Source: Glandiceps talaboti (taxonomy: Eukaryota > Hemichordata > Enteropneusta > Spengelidae). Taken from it: a stretch of 37,500 bases of DNA. The position numbers and the translations under genes are program-made. Shown in pieces: positions 8,722 to 18,500 of this stretch. Numbering within the stretch: position 1 is the stretch's first letter; each line of letters begins with the position of its first letter. The notes beneath the pieces were generated by a model. The model saw only the letters and a program-made list of their open reading frames with translations, did no database searches and was not told where the DNA came from. The DNA lies in assembly GCF_964340395.1 (NCBI RefSeq), contig NC_135569.1, positions 1,330,342 through 1,367,841 on the forward strand, in the 5' to 3' direction.

Positions 8722-9475
8722 TTATATTACTGTGATGTGAACACAAATTGCACAACAGGGTAGCCAGGAAACAACAGAAGCTGATTTCCACCTGGGCCCT
8801 GTTACCTCACACACACAAAAAACATTACATACCACACAAAAATAGATTACAAACAATGCGAAAGCAACATTTAACAAGACAAGATGAAAAGGCAACAATA
8901 TCAATAGATAAATTTACACCACCATCCAGTTACACCATACTGGAAGTCATCCTCTTTGACATAATATGATTTATGTATGTATTTCTAAAAGTATGAATTG
9001 TTTTGCACTGCTTAATATGTGTTGGTAGACTGTTCCATAGAACAGTGCCAGAGTCTTTGAAGGTTCTCTTGTCGGAATTACTGCTAATTCTCAACACATG
9101 CATATTGAGATTGGATCTTTGTCTAGTGGAATAGTTATGTACTTCATCCAACCTCTTGACATATCTAGTAAGATACAGAGGTGTTAATTTATGAAGAACT
9201 TTAAAAATAAACGCACGCCTTCTGAAAAGCAAAACGCTCATTACATGACAACCAATTTAAACTCTCTAACATAGTAAAAGAGTGGGTCCTAGGCCCACAC
9301 TGAAGGATTATCCATGCTGCTTTATTTTGGAGCCTCTGAAGTCTGGTCAGCAAAGTCGTACCACTGTTTGACCACACTACTGCAGTGCAGTCAAACAGTG
9401 GCAGTACCATCGCATTATAAAGCATCTTTGTAGTATCAAATGTAAGATATGGTCTTACCCTCCTAAGCACACCCA
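8722..9475 (-). pseudogene. 5'-truncated, frameshifted CR1/L2-type LINE fragment
   Basis: On the minus strand, 9470-9201 encodes the segment that follows the RT active site in Jockey/CR1/L2-group LINEs (LRRVRPYL, then MLYNAMVLPLFDCTAVVW and LTRLQRLQNKAAWIIL). A second frame, 9241-8930, continues it (KVLHKLTPLYL, YSTRQRSNL, GTVLWNSLP). The switch between overlapping frames at 9201-9241 shows at least one frameshift. All of the endonuclease and the catalytic part of the RT are missing. Below 8930 the sequence has GTGGAAATCAGCTTC followed by CTGGCTACCCTGTTG, resembling CR1/L2-type 3' UTR ends; that resemblance is from memory and weaker. The opposite end merges into the 41-bp satellite. This is a dead copy unrelated to the intact L1/Tx1 element nearby. 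Confidence 0.85.
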
Positions 9476-10144
9476 GCCTTTGTGATGTTATGGTCTTACC
9501 CTCCTAAGCACACCCAGCCTTTGTGATATTATGGTCTTACCCTCCTAAGCACACCCAGCCTTTGTGATGTTATGGTCTTACCCTCCTAAGCACACCCAGC
9601 CTTTGTGATGTTATGGTCTTACCCTCCTAAGCACACCCAGCCTTTGTGATACTATGGTCTTACCCTCCTAAGCACACCCAGCCTTTGTGATATTATGGTC
9701 TTACCCTCCTAAGCACACCCAGCCTTTGTGATACTATGGTCTTACCCTCCTAAGCACACCCAGCCTTTGTGATATTATGGTCTTACCCTCCTAAGCACAC
9801 CCAGCCTTTGTGATATTATGGTCTTACCCTCCTAAGCACACCCAGCCTTTGTGATACTATGGTCTTACCCTCCTAAGCACACCCAGCCTTTGTGATATTA
9901 TGGTCTTACCCTCCTAAGCACACCCAGCCTTTGTGATACTATGGTCTTACCCTCCTAAGCACACCCAGCCTTTGTGATGTTATGGTCTTACCCTCCTAAG
10001 CACACCCAGCCTTTGTGATGTTATGGTCTTACCCTCCTAAGCACACCCAGCCTTTGTGATATTATGGTCTTACCCTCCTAACCACACCCAGCCTTTGTGA
10101 TACTATGGTCTTACCCTCCTAAGCACACCCTGCCTTTGTGATAT
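9448..10144. repeat. 41-bp satellite, 17 copies without indels
   Basis: 'tatggtcttaccctcctaag' begins at 9448 and recurs every 41 bp to 10104 (16 intervals, 656 bp). Copies differ mainly in the dinucleotide before the next unit (gt, at or ac), with a few single changes in the last two units. The first unit is contiguous with the LINE fragment: its complement encodes the RT residues LGVLRRVRPY. The array therefore seems to have arisen by tandem amplification of LINE coding DNA. A 41-bp period does not preserve the frame. Confidence 0.97.
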
Positions 10145-10204
10145 TTTACTACAGATCTTAGTTTTGTGCATTTCTATATTTTAGTAGGATTCAATCCAGA
10201 CTTC

Positions 10205-10560
10205 AAGGTAAAATGAGAGTAACAAATGTAAGACTGAGAGGCTAGTTTGGTTCACATGCCCTTTCAGAAGTTCTCATATTAGTAACTATAGTAACAAGAA
10301 CCATAGTAACAAGAGTAACGTAAATGTAAGACTGAGAGGCTAGTTTGGTTCACATGCCCTTTCAGAATTTCTAGTAACTATAGTAACAAGAACCATAGTA
10401 ACAAGAGTAACGTAAATGTAAGATTGAGATAATATTTTGGTTCACAAGCCCTTTCAGAAGTTCTAGTAACTATAGTAACAAGAACCATAGTAACAAGAAT
10501 AGCGTAAATGAAAGATTGAGACAATGGTTTGGTTCACATGCCCTTTACAATTGTGTAATA
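10205..10560. repeat. 92-98 bp tandem repeat, ~3.6 copies
   Basis: 'aaatgtaaga(c/t)tgaga' recurs at 10224, 10322, 10414 and 10506 (diverged in the last). Each is followed by 'ttggttcacatgcccttt' and, in the first three, 'agtaactatagtaacaagaa' and 'ccatagtaacaag'. Each unit carries the near-palindrome GTAACTATAGTAAC, which resembles an RFX/X-box-like site. Confidence 0.9.
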
Positions 10561-10574
10561 AATGTAATCATTTT

Positions 10575-10669
10575 GTGAAAAAGATGTGTCTGTGTGCTCT
10601 CTTCATTATTGTCTGGTAACTATGGTAACAGACAGTAATGAAGAAAGCACACAGACATCTTTTTAACAC
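10575..10669. repeat. Long hairpin: ~40-bp inverted repeat, 13-bp loop
   Basis: The left arm, 10575-10615, contains 'tctgtgtgctctcttcatta' and ends 'ttgtctg'. The right arm, 10629-10669, begins 'cagacagtaatgaagaaagc'. The arms are complementary with few mismatches. The loop region is GTAACTATGGTAAC, nearly the same motif that recurs in the adjacent tandem repeat. Confidence 0.9.
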
Positions 10670-10880
10670 CTTTGTGTCTGAAGTATCCATGTTTGATAAC
10701 ATTTGACAATGTCAACAGATTGTTTGACACTTCAACTGAACTGTGTGTGTGTGTGTACATCTAGTACAATATAAAGAGATTCTAAGATATGACATTTGTT
10801 TGAAGAATTTCACTGGAAACAATTCTACTTTTTATGTAAATTTTCACCACCCCCCTCCCACCACCACCACTCTGAGTCAT

Positions 10881-10967
10881 GTGTGTATGTATGTATGTAT
10901 GTATGTATGTATGTATGTATGTATGTATGTATGTATGTATGTATGTATGTATGTATGTATGTATGTA

Positions 10968-11004
<37 letters not shown>

Positions 11005-11134
11005 TTGTATGTATGTATGTTTGTATGTATGTATGTATGTATGTATGTATGTATGTATGTATGTATGTATGTATGTATGTATGTATGTATGTATGTATGT
11101 ATGTATGTATGTATGTATGTATGTATGTATGTAT
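10881..11134. repeat. (TATG)n microsatellite with internal (GT)n
   Basis: About 250 bp of ATGT repeats are broken by a GT run near 10972-11000 and two TTTG variants. Open frames here (MYVCMYVC-type on one strand, IHTYIHT-type on the other) are low-complexity artefacts. Confidence 0.98.
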
Positions 11135-11470
11135 TATGAATGATACATGGATAGAATCGTATTTAGAAGATTGTGGCAAATAGTCTGAATGGTTTGTTGT
11201 CATAGATTGATCAATGCAACTTTTTAAGTTGATCTAGTCAATGTCGTGTGTAATTTAGAGTGGAAATTTATATTTGGTGAAAGATAGACCTCAGTAAGTG
11301 TAATCAGTTGAATGTACTACATTGTCATTGCCACTATTTGTATATCATGTCTATACACGTGATGGAAGCTCTATCGGATGTAGACATGATTGAACATGTT
11401 TTAGCCACTGGGCCTGGGAAACTTAAAATATTTTTATACAAACAAAAAATAACCACCAAGGTTTTTATTA

Positions 11471-11570
11471 AATTTCAGACTATGTCCCTCTAATAAATTT
11501 CAGACTATGTCCCTCTAATAAATTTCAGACTATGTCCCTCTAATAAATTTTAGACTATGTCCCACTATTA
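11471..11570. repeat. 25-bp tandem repeat, 4 copies
   Basis: 'aatttcagactatgtccctc' recurs at 11471, 11496, 11521 and (diverged, tttag) 11546. Each copy includes an ATTTCAG/A sequence that resembles a splice acceptor. Confidence 0.92.
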
Positions 11571-12149
11571 ATTGATGTGGGTGTTATTTAATTAGGGTGA
11601 CTTTGTTGATGGAGTGGGTATTTATAAGGTTGACTCTCATAATTATTTCCTGTATTAGCAAATTCTATTTACAGTAAACTTAACCAGGCTTTTTACTCAG
11701 TACATTGATATGCTAATTCAGTATTTGCATAATATGCAAATGTTTACTTTGCTACACGGATTGCACCAATCAACTGTACAATGTAGATCAACTGTAGATC
11801 AGAAATTTCAACTTAATTTGCATAAAACTGATCCATTAATCAACTGTGCCTGCCCATTTCAAGTAAAGCGGAGTTTGCATAGTATGCAAATAATAAATTT
11901 GTATGAAATCATAACATGTCAATCAACTCTGCCCACTCTCATCAATTAGATCAAACATTTCCAACTGAACCCAGGACAAAGAAATTACAAAGATGAACAG
12001 TACAGGAGTCGTCGTTGCAAGGACATTTGCTTAGAGATAATTGCACAATGTCACAAGCTCTATAAACAAATAAGCCAGTCCCCCCCCAAAAAAAACCAAA
12101 ACAAAACAACAACAACAACAACAAAAACAACCCAAAAAACCCCCAAATA
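11571..12149. other. No gene seen
   Basis: AT-rich DNA with several ATGCAAAT-like or TTTGCAT motifs (near 11725, 11735 and 11880) and a CAA-rich low-complexity patch near 12090-12140. No coding exon was recognised. Confidence 0.5.
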
Positions 12150-12159
12150 TTCACAGGTG

Positions 12160-12470
12160 TGACATCGACACATGTGTGTATGATGTCACAATGATGACAA
12201 TTGTAGAGGTCACATCATTATAATGATCTATGCAATGTAAAAATATAGTAAACACATTAAGACATTAAATATTAAACCCAGCAGTGTATATCACACTAGC
12301 AATATACTAGTATCCTATTTAAATGAGCAGTAAATCTTTATCATCTTATCAACTTCTTAACAATCTGTTATTGAAAGTGTGAAAGTTTTCAAAATTTGGT
12401 TAGAAGTGAAGTTCAGCGATTGTATTGATGTCCCCCCCCCCCTCCCCTTGAACAAAGTTCATTTATTGAG
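12160..12470. repeat. Dispersed repeat family, copy 1 (with poly-C tract)
   Basis: The sequence is related in the same orientation to 27380-27680. Shared blocks in order include 'tatgatgt', 'caattgtag.ggtcaca', 'tagtaaacacatta', 'cttatcaac', 'gtgtgaaagtttt', 'ggttagaagtg' and a poly-C tract preceded by 'attgatg'. The family is not identified; a SINE or non-autonomous DNA element are both possible. Confidence 0.8.
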
Positions 12471-12980
12471 TTAGTGTGACATCATGCAATCATCCCATAC
12501 ATCTTTTCATACGAAGTGTTATCTGTCATATTTAAAAAGACTTCCTGGGAAGATTTTGGTCATTATCTCTCATCTGAAAATAAAACATGATAGTAATTGT
12601 TGTGTTGGTAGTTTCAAGGATTGAAATTGGAATTGATGTTACAGTTCACAAAGCTAAAAACAGCTGCTGACTGAAAAAAGAGCAAATTATTGATCCATTA
12701 CTGCAGATGATATTCAACCTTGTCAAATTGGTCTCACCTTGTACATGTTCCATTACTACAAGCTTCAAGGGCACCAGTGGGTATTAGTGTATAGTACGTG
12801 CACCATGCGGCCAGCCAAAAAAAAAATGTTGTCTTCATATGTTTTCTCTCTAAGACCTTGTTGTACATTCATAGTTATTGTTTAAACTTTGTCATCAAAA
12901 CATAATTTGTTACTGTAAGTTGTATTCTGAACAATGTATGGAGTCAAAGATATAATGACATACCTGATGTTGTCACCTAG
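12471..12980. other. Presumed intron upstream of the 12,981 exon
   Basis: No coding exon could be supported here. The last 20 bases (TGATGTTGTCACCTAG) form the acceptor of the next exon. Confidence 0.4.
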
Positions 12981-13065
12981 GCAACAAGTATGTGAATATC
13001 AATAATGAGTACCAAGGTAGGTATCCAGACAAAGATTGGAGAACCATGATTGAAAAAATAGAGAG
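12981..13065 (+). CDS. Penultimate coding exon of an unidentified gene (phase 1 to phase 2)
   Basis: The 85-nt exon lies between acceptor TCACCTAG (ending 12980) and donor GAGAG|GTATGTG (13066). Reading from the third base, it encodes [19 protein letters not shown] followed by RTMIEKIE, and ends with two bases (AG) of a split codon. The terminal exon at 14,913 starts with the single base C, giving AGC (Ser) at the junction, so phases agree. Composition (Asp/Glu/Lys/Trp/Tyr-rich, no stops) is clearly protein-like. I do not recognise the family. The 5' end of the gene lies upstream and I could not find its previous exon with confidence. The donor lies at the first unit of a TATG microsatellite, so dozens of near-identical GTATGT sequences follow the real splice site. 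Confidence 0.6.
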
Positions 13066-13066
13066 G

Positions 13067-13084
13067 TATGTGTGTGTATGTATG

Positions 13085-13116
<32 letters not shown>

Positions 13117-13148
13117 TGTATGTATGTATGTATGTATGTATGTGTGTG

Positions 13149-13199
<51 letters not shown>

Positions 13200-13376
13200 A
13201 TGTATGTTTGTATGTATGTATGTATGTATGTATGTATGTATGTATGTATGTATGTATGTATGTATGTATGTATGTATGTATGTATGTTTGTATGTATGTA
13301 TGTATGTATGTATGTATGTATGTATGTATGTATGTATGTATGTATGTGTGTGTATGTATGTATGTATTTGTGTGGG
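13067..13376. repeat. Intronic (TATG)n / (GT)n microsatellite
   Basis: About 310 bp of TATG repeats with a GT-rich block near 13142-13183 and scattered TTTG variants start at the 5' splice site of the exon ending at 13065. Translated frames are artefacts. Confidence 0.98.
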
Positions 13377-13488
13377 GGTAGGTGGGTGGGTATATATGTG
13401 GTTCTGTGTGTCTGTGAGGCATATGCATTTGTATGCATGTATAAATGTATGTATTTGTGTTGTATGTATGTAGTAGGATAGATTGATG

Positions 13489-13732
13489 CAATGGATGGAT
13501 GGATGGATGGATGGATGGACAGACATGAATGGATGGTTGGTTGGTTGGTTGGTTGGTTGGTTGGTTGGTTCGTTCGTTGAATGGATGGATGGATGGATGG
13601 ATGGATGGATGGATGGATGGATGGACAGATATGAATGGATGGTTGGTTGGTTGGTTGGTTCGTTGAATGGATGGATGGATGGATGGATGGATGGATGGAT
13701 GGATGGATGGCTTAATGGATGGATAGCTGTGA
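13489..13732. repeat. Two-cassette (ATGG)n-(TTGG)n repeat
   Basis: ATGG arrays at about 13492-13520, 13579-13623 and 13667-13710 are separated by 'acagayatga' and TTGG arrays (about 13534-13570 and 13641-13660) ending in CGTT. The order ATGG, acaga, ATGG, TTGG, cgtt recurs, so a compound unit was duplicated. Confidence 0.95.
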
Positions 13733-14063
13733 TTTATTGTACATGTGGTTGGGTCCAATGAGTGTGCATGGGTATATGTGACAGAACTTGCATCTATGTG
13801 CATGCATGCATGTGTGTTCACTTGCATATATTCTGCAAGTGGGGATAACATGTAATCAGATGGGAAGGCAATATTTGCATCTAGACAAAATAACTGGACC
13901 GATAATGATTCCTAGGAAGCCAAGGTTAAAATGATAAGAGGTCGTGCCGGAGCCTAAAGCATATATACTGGTAATGACTTTTAATTTCCATTACTCAACA
14001 TAGGATCATTTACCTGTGTTCTTTTACTGCATGATCCATTAAGGTTTTATTTACCTTGAAATG

Positions 14064-14417
14064 TTAAAATGGCCATATGGATGAAAATTGGGTATTTATT
14101 TTGGATTTCTAAGTTATAAAACAATTTTCTTATGGCTTCCTACTTGATAAATCAATGTGAAACAACATAGACCAAGTCTGTGTTTGGAACTCAACACAGT
14201 GCAAAAAGCATAATGCATTGTATAAAATATTTATTATTGTATGTACATTACAAACTTTGTACACATATTTTAGCTTTTTTGAATGTATTGAGTTCCAAAC
14301 ACAGACTTTGTCTGAGTTGTTTCACATTGATTCATCAAGTAGGAAGCCATGATAAATTTATTGTTTAATAAAAATCCAAAATAAATACCCCAATCCTGAT
14401 CCATATGGCCACTTTAA
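14064..14417. mobile_element. Inverted-repeat (foldback/MITE-like) element with ~130-bp arms
   Basis: The left arm (14064-14195) begins TTAAAATGGCCATATGGA and the right arm (14288-14417) ends TCCATATGGCCACTTTAA. The arms stay complementary inward through 'ggcttcctacttgat', 'caatgtgaaacaac' and 'tctgtgtttggaactc'. The spacer is about 90 bp and AT-rich. No transposase is encoded. The TTAA at each tip could be part of the arms or a target-site duplication; I cannot decide. It lies within the intron of the gene ending at 15039. Confidence 0.85.
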
Positions 14418-14912
14418 AGTTGTTGAAAATGAAAATTTGTATTGTGCCTAGTCAATGATTTAAACCACAGTATATATCAGTAGAGGAAAGTACATACTAA
14501 ATCTGAACATAATTTTATTGGTTCTATATTATTTTTGTCTCATTTGAAGAATTATTAACATATTTGTTGTAGTTAATTATACTAGTATACAAAAGTTATT
14601 TGTAGCCATTGATAGGCAATTTATTACATCAATGGTTGAGTGAGGCAATGCTGCATCACTGCTAGTACTAGGAATTTGAAGCAAGTTTCAGTTTGGTGTT
14701 TCTTGGCCATTACATGAACTTTGTGTTGTGTGAAATCATGAAATGATTCTACATTACCCAAAGTTTAAGTAAATATCTACTTTTCCTGGCGTGATGTTCC
14801 TTTGTAATATTCAGTCACAGTATACCACAGTACAAAGCAACATACATTCAAGGATAGTCGCTACTTTCAATTTTAAATTCTTTTGTGGTTCTTAGCAAGT
14901 GTTGTTATATAG

Positions 14913-15039
14913 CTGGAAGGAAGACAGAGATCCATGTGATATTTCATCTATTTCAGAGTACTGTAGAAGATTTATGAATAATAGATATCCTAGACTTGAA
15001 TACAGGAAGATGTATCTTGACTCACCAATGAAATATTAA
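14913..15039 (+). CDS. Terminal coding exon of the same unidentified gene
   Basis: The acceptor TTGTTATATAG ends at 14912. One base (C) completes the split codon from 13065. Then 41 codons run WKEDRDPCDISSISEYC, RRFMNNRYPRLEYRKMYL, DSPMKY and stop at TAA (15037-15039). The frame is open only as joined to the upstream exon, and the splice phases match. The motifs 'GRYPDKDW' (upstream exon) and 'NRYPRLEYRKMY' suggest a conserved basic/aromatic C-terminus. No signal peptide, membrane segment or catalytic motif can be seen in this part. A second AG at 14956 (TATTTCAG) could act as an alternative acceptor but would change the phase relation. No AATAAA is found close behind; ATTAAA at 15763 or AATAAA near 16950 are distant candidates. 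Confidence 0.6.
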
Positions 15040-15154
15040 TATTGATAATTATCAGCGTGACCTTGTATGTATTTCCTTATACTGGTATTATAACACTATG
15101 AAATCAGACTCCTTGAAATGATGTATAGTCAGTGGTCACGTTTCACTCTCTTGT

Positions 15155-15206
15155 ATAACTGTTGACATCAGACCAGTGATGAACGGAACCTGTTACAAAC
15201 AGGACA
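15155..15206. repeat. Fragment of a dispersed repeat also found at ~26,485
   Basis: 'gacatcagaccagtgatgaa' followed by 'cggaacctgttacaaacag' matches 26494-26540 ('gacatcagaccacggacgaa', 'cggaagctgtgtattaaacag') with several changes. At 26.5 kb the motif precedes a hairpin and a 59-bp satellite; here neither follows. Confidence 0.7.
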
Positions 15207-16097
15207 AGTAAACTGATGAATTGGCTTTAATAGCACTTGGCACAACATGTTGGAAATACAGAGAGACAAGTATTACATTCCATCCTTTGATGAGAACAGT
15301 TGTATGGCCTCTTTACATAATAGTCTGCTGTTCCAACATACTGAGCCAAGTGTTATTAATCCAATTCATTTGTTTACTTTCCCTGATTGTAACAGCTCAT
15401 GTCATCAAAAGTTGTTAAAACGAATGAGCAAACAATCCAACTGTTTGTTTTTCTTTCTCTCTGTTTGTCTCTGTCTGTGTGTCTCTCTCTCCCTCCCTCC
15501 CTCCCTCCCCCCTCCCTCCCTCCCTTCCTCCCTTCCACCCACTTGCCTCTTTGATTTCCATCATTAACAACCAATGTGACAGTTCCCTATCTCTAAGTGA
15601 TGGTGGTTTTAATTACAGACCAGGGATTCAATCCCAGGTTCTAGCAATCACTTTATCTTATCAGTGGAGTCATAAAGATAACATACCATCATTCTTTAGT
15701 TCTGACTCTACCACACAACTATTTTACACACTTCTATGTTCATCCCAATCTGAACCAGACCATTAAACTCCGAGTACAATGGAAAGGAGCTAAAATCTGT
15801 AGTGATTGTAAGATAGGTCTTCTTGTTCAGCCTCATCAGACTTCTTAGTGGTGCTGGCTGAGAGCGTGGTATGAATGTCTGCATCGTACAGACTAGTTCA
15901 TAACAAGCTCCCTTCCCACTACCTCCTTTGAGAAGGCAAAAACCTAGAGGCTATGTTATATATAGACTGTAAAGTAGATCCCAGGAGACACACATAGGAT
16001 GAACCTATAAGAGCAAATGCAGGTGTCATTAGGATGTGTGTACTGTTATCTGTCATCCTAAATTCCCATTCTAACCTTCAGTAGTGATTACAAAGAT
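15207..16097. other. No supported gene; includes a CCCT low-complexity tract
   Basis: A CT-rich block (TCTG/TCTC, then CCCT repeats) lies at 15445-15540. At about 15600-15730 the minus strand has GGTAGAGTC and GGGATTGAATCCC, which weakly resemble tRNA A and B boxes. They are too far apart (about 85 bp) for a tRNA; a decayed tRNA-derived SINE is possible. Open frames here look random. Confidence 0.4.
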
Positions 16098-16640
16098 CAA
16101 AATGATCAGTTTGTGTAATGAGGCCTTCAAAGCATACAAGGCCATGGTGAATGTCGCCATGGTGGCTGGGCATAGCCACAGATCTGGCCACACTAATACA
16201 ACATTTTGATTTATGGACTTGTTGGGAAATTTTTTGTCACCTCCTTCATCAATGTCAAGAATCTTTAGTTTGTGTTATGAATCCTTTAAAGCTCACAGTG
16301 TTATGGTGAATGTTGCCATGGTGACAGGTAGTGATAGATCTGGCCACATTTATAAAACATTTAGAGTAATGGACTTGTTAGGAACTTTTTTGTCACCTCC
16401 TTCATTAATGTCAAAAATCTTTAGTTTGTGTTATGAGTCCTTTAAAGCTCACAGTGTCATGGTGAATGTTGCCATGGTGACAGGTAGTGACAGATCTGGC
16501 CACACTGATAAAACTTTTAGATTGATGGACTGTTGGGAGCTTTTTTCGTCATCTCCTTTGTCAATGTCATGAATCTTCAGTTTATTGTTACGAGTTCTGT
16601 AAAGTTGTCACAACACCATAGTGAATGACGCCATTGAATC
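16098..16640. repeat. 156-bp tandem repeat, ~3.3 copies, frame-preserving
   Basis: 'gatctggccaca' recurs at 16181, 16337 and 16493, exactly 156 bp (52 codons) apart. Flanking blocks also repeat, such as 'tgaatgttgccatggtgaca', 'tttttgtcacctccttcat' and 'tttagtttgtgttatga'. An open frame (16213-16572) therefore repeats a 52-residue segment containing SLCYESFKAHSVMVNVAMVT. No splice sites, start context or known domain support translation, so I treat it as a minisatellite. Confidence 0.9.
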
Positions 16641-17930
16641 TGGGAAAGTGACAGATACATGTACAGACATGATGCAATGTATTGATTACCTATATTTATC
16701 CATTTTGTTTACAAATCACTTCCTGTATTTACAAATATTTAAAACTTTCCTTTTTTAATTTGTGCAGTTATAAGTTACAAACCTAGACTTAGTCTATGTA
16801 AAACTAGATATTTTCACCTCTAGGAAATTTTGTCTTCGGCTAGTTCTCAAAGATTACTGTTACTAGTACTGGTACATTGTGTTCATGTACAAGAAGGCAG
16901 TTTGGTCACTACTTATTTCCACATTTTTTGTTTTACAGTGAAATAAGCAAAAATAAATCTTAAGCAAAAAGTTGAAGGTTTACAGTATACTGTTTCATAT
17001 TGTTTGAAGAAAGTTCCACAAGCTCCACCCATTTCTCATCCATGTAGCCACTTTAGGGCAGAATGTGCTTTAGAGACCAGTTTCCCTGAAAATCAATGTT
17101 TTTCAAACTTTTCCCAATGAAAGTTTGTCCCAGATCCTTTTAAAGTAGTAAAGAAAACCGAGATTCATTATCCTGTTTGTAAGGAAATCGGAAAGTTAAT
17201 GTAGTATTCGGCGGCCATATTGGATTCCAAAATGGCTTACAGAAAAGTTAATTTTATATCATTTTGACCTCTGTTCAAAAATTTGAGTGGTGACCTCTGT
17301 GTTATACTCATCATTGTATAAACTGAAAATGGGTTGGTGTGTTCTTGAACACAGTAACAGTGGAATTTTCAGACTTCGACTTCTTAGGCACATAACGTTA
17401 ATGGACCTAAGATTTTCAATGAGACTTGAATAGCCACATGCTTTAAATGCCACTTTGAATTAATAATTTAAACTTAATTATGCATGAAGGTTAAAAACTA
17501 CCCTAAAAGAAGTAAGATTAGAATGAATCTCAGTACACTTGACTACATTTTGGCCTTCAAGGATTTCACTCTCCTCAGTTTCTAAATCTTTAAGTAGATT
17601 ACTGCAATCTAGAATTAAATCAAAGTATTTATTCAGTCACGGATTAAGTTTCTAAGTGATGTTATTTTGCTTTTACAAATCTGACAAAGATTGAAGGATG
17701 TGTGATTTATTGATAAACATCACCTATGATTAGTTCAATGTCTTCTCTGTTAACCAGGTTGAAAATTCCAACATTTTGGAATAAATGTCTCTTTTTTAAA
17801 ATAAATTTTTCAAAAACATATACTTTATTTTAGAGAAAAATCATTTCACAAACCAAAATTTATCATTTTTTGTGAAAATGTTGATGTATAGTGATTTGTA
17901 TTTAAACACTACCTGTGGTTTATTTAGGCT
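16641..17930. other. No gene seen
   Basis: AT-rich DNA with chance open frames on both strands only. A patch at 17195-17245 ('ggcggccatattggattcca', 'aatggcttac') resembles the 'gacgccatattggaaatc' patch at 20620-20640 and may belong to a dispersed repeat. Confidence 0.5.
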
Positions 17931-18500
17931 CTTTTGTTGCCCAGCACTTCCTTCCAAATGTTTTGAAAAAAATTCCAAATTTTTGAAAATAATTGTTGAT
18001 TTTTGATATATTTTTTTTTATACAACCTGCATTAAAATCGTGAAAAGAATCACATTTTATGGTTTTTAGTATGCCATGATTTATTTACAGACATTGTGAA
18101 TGATTTGTTTTTTGTGCTATCTACTTTTCCCTCCAAATTTGTTAACAAAATTTATAGTTTTCTGTAACTTTTTTAAACCATTACCTTATGTGAACTAAAA
18201 TCATAAAAACAACACACAGTTATAAATTCTTGTCAAAATGTTGTCATTTTTCATGTAGTGATTTGTTTAAAGACATCAATGATTTGTTTATATGTAACTT
18301 TCTTTGTGCTACATACTTTCCCTCCATTTTTTATAATCAAATTTTATAGTTTCTCTGTAAATTATTTTCAAATTCTTTAATTTATTTACATCTAGAATCA
18401 TAAAAAAACAATTTATATATTTATTTATCCCAAAATTTTGTTCAAAAAGTGTCCAATATTTGTGAAAATGTCATTTATGAAGTATGCTATTATTATCATA
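17931..18500. repeat. Very degenerate ~180-190 bp tandem repeat
   Basis: Blocks such as 'ttgcccagcacttccttcc' (17936), 'tgtgctatctacttttccctcc' (18114) and 'tgtgctacatactttccctcc' (18305) are each followed by related AT-rich sequence with 'tttatagttt', 'aatcataaaaa' and a 'gtgaaaatgt' block. Spacing is about 180-190 bp. Divergence is high. Confidence 0.55.

Noticed and set aside
9448-10144. Resemblance of the 41-bp array (and the 59-bp array at 26.7 kb) to a CRISPR array
   Set aside because: The units are contiguous with no variable spacers, there are no cas genes, and the setting is an animal genome.
10743-11203. Long open frames on both strands over the TATG array
   Set aside because: They are pure products of the tetranucleotide repeat (Y-V-C-M or I-H-T-Y cycles), open in several frames on both strands.
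11254-11288. 35-nt exon between ATTTAG and CA|GTAAGT
   Set aside because: The splice sites are fair and one frame is open (SGNLYLVKDRP), but its phase 2 end does not fit the next exon and it is too short to judge.
11308-11493. Possible exon with MEALSDVDMIEHVLATGPGK
   Set aside because: The peptide looks protein-like, but there is no good acceptor and only a weak donor (AAG|GTTTTT), and the phase does not fit the 12981 exon.
12739-12775. Minus-strand frame with EACSNGTCT before a GTGAGA donor, like an EGF fragment
   Set aside because: Two cysteines in nine residues are not enough, and no acceptor or partner exon was found.
12973-13851. 292-codon minus-strand open frame
   Set aside because: It spans the TATG and ATGG microsatellites and has only repeat-derived composition. 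The real coding signal here is the short plus-strand exon at 12981-13065.
15600-15730. tRNA-like A and B boxes on the minus strand
   Set aside because: The spacing is wrong for a tRNA and no cloverleaf is possible; at most a decayed tRNA-derived SINE.
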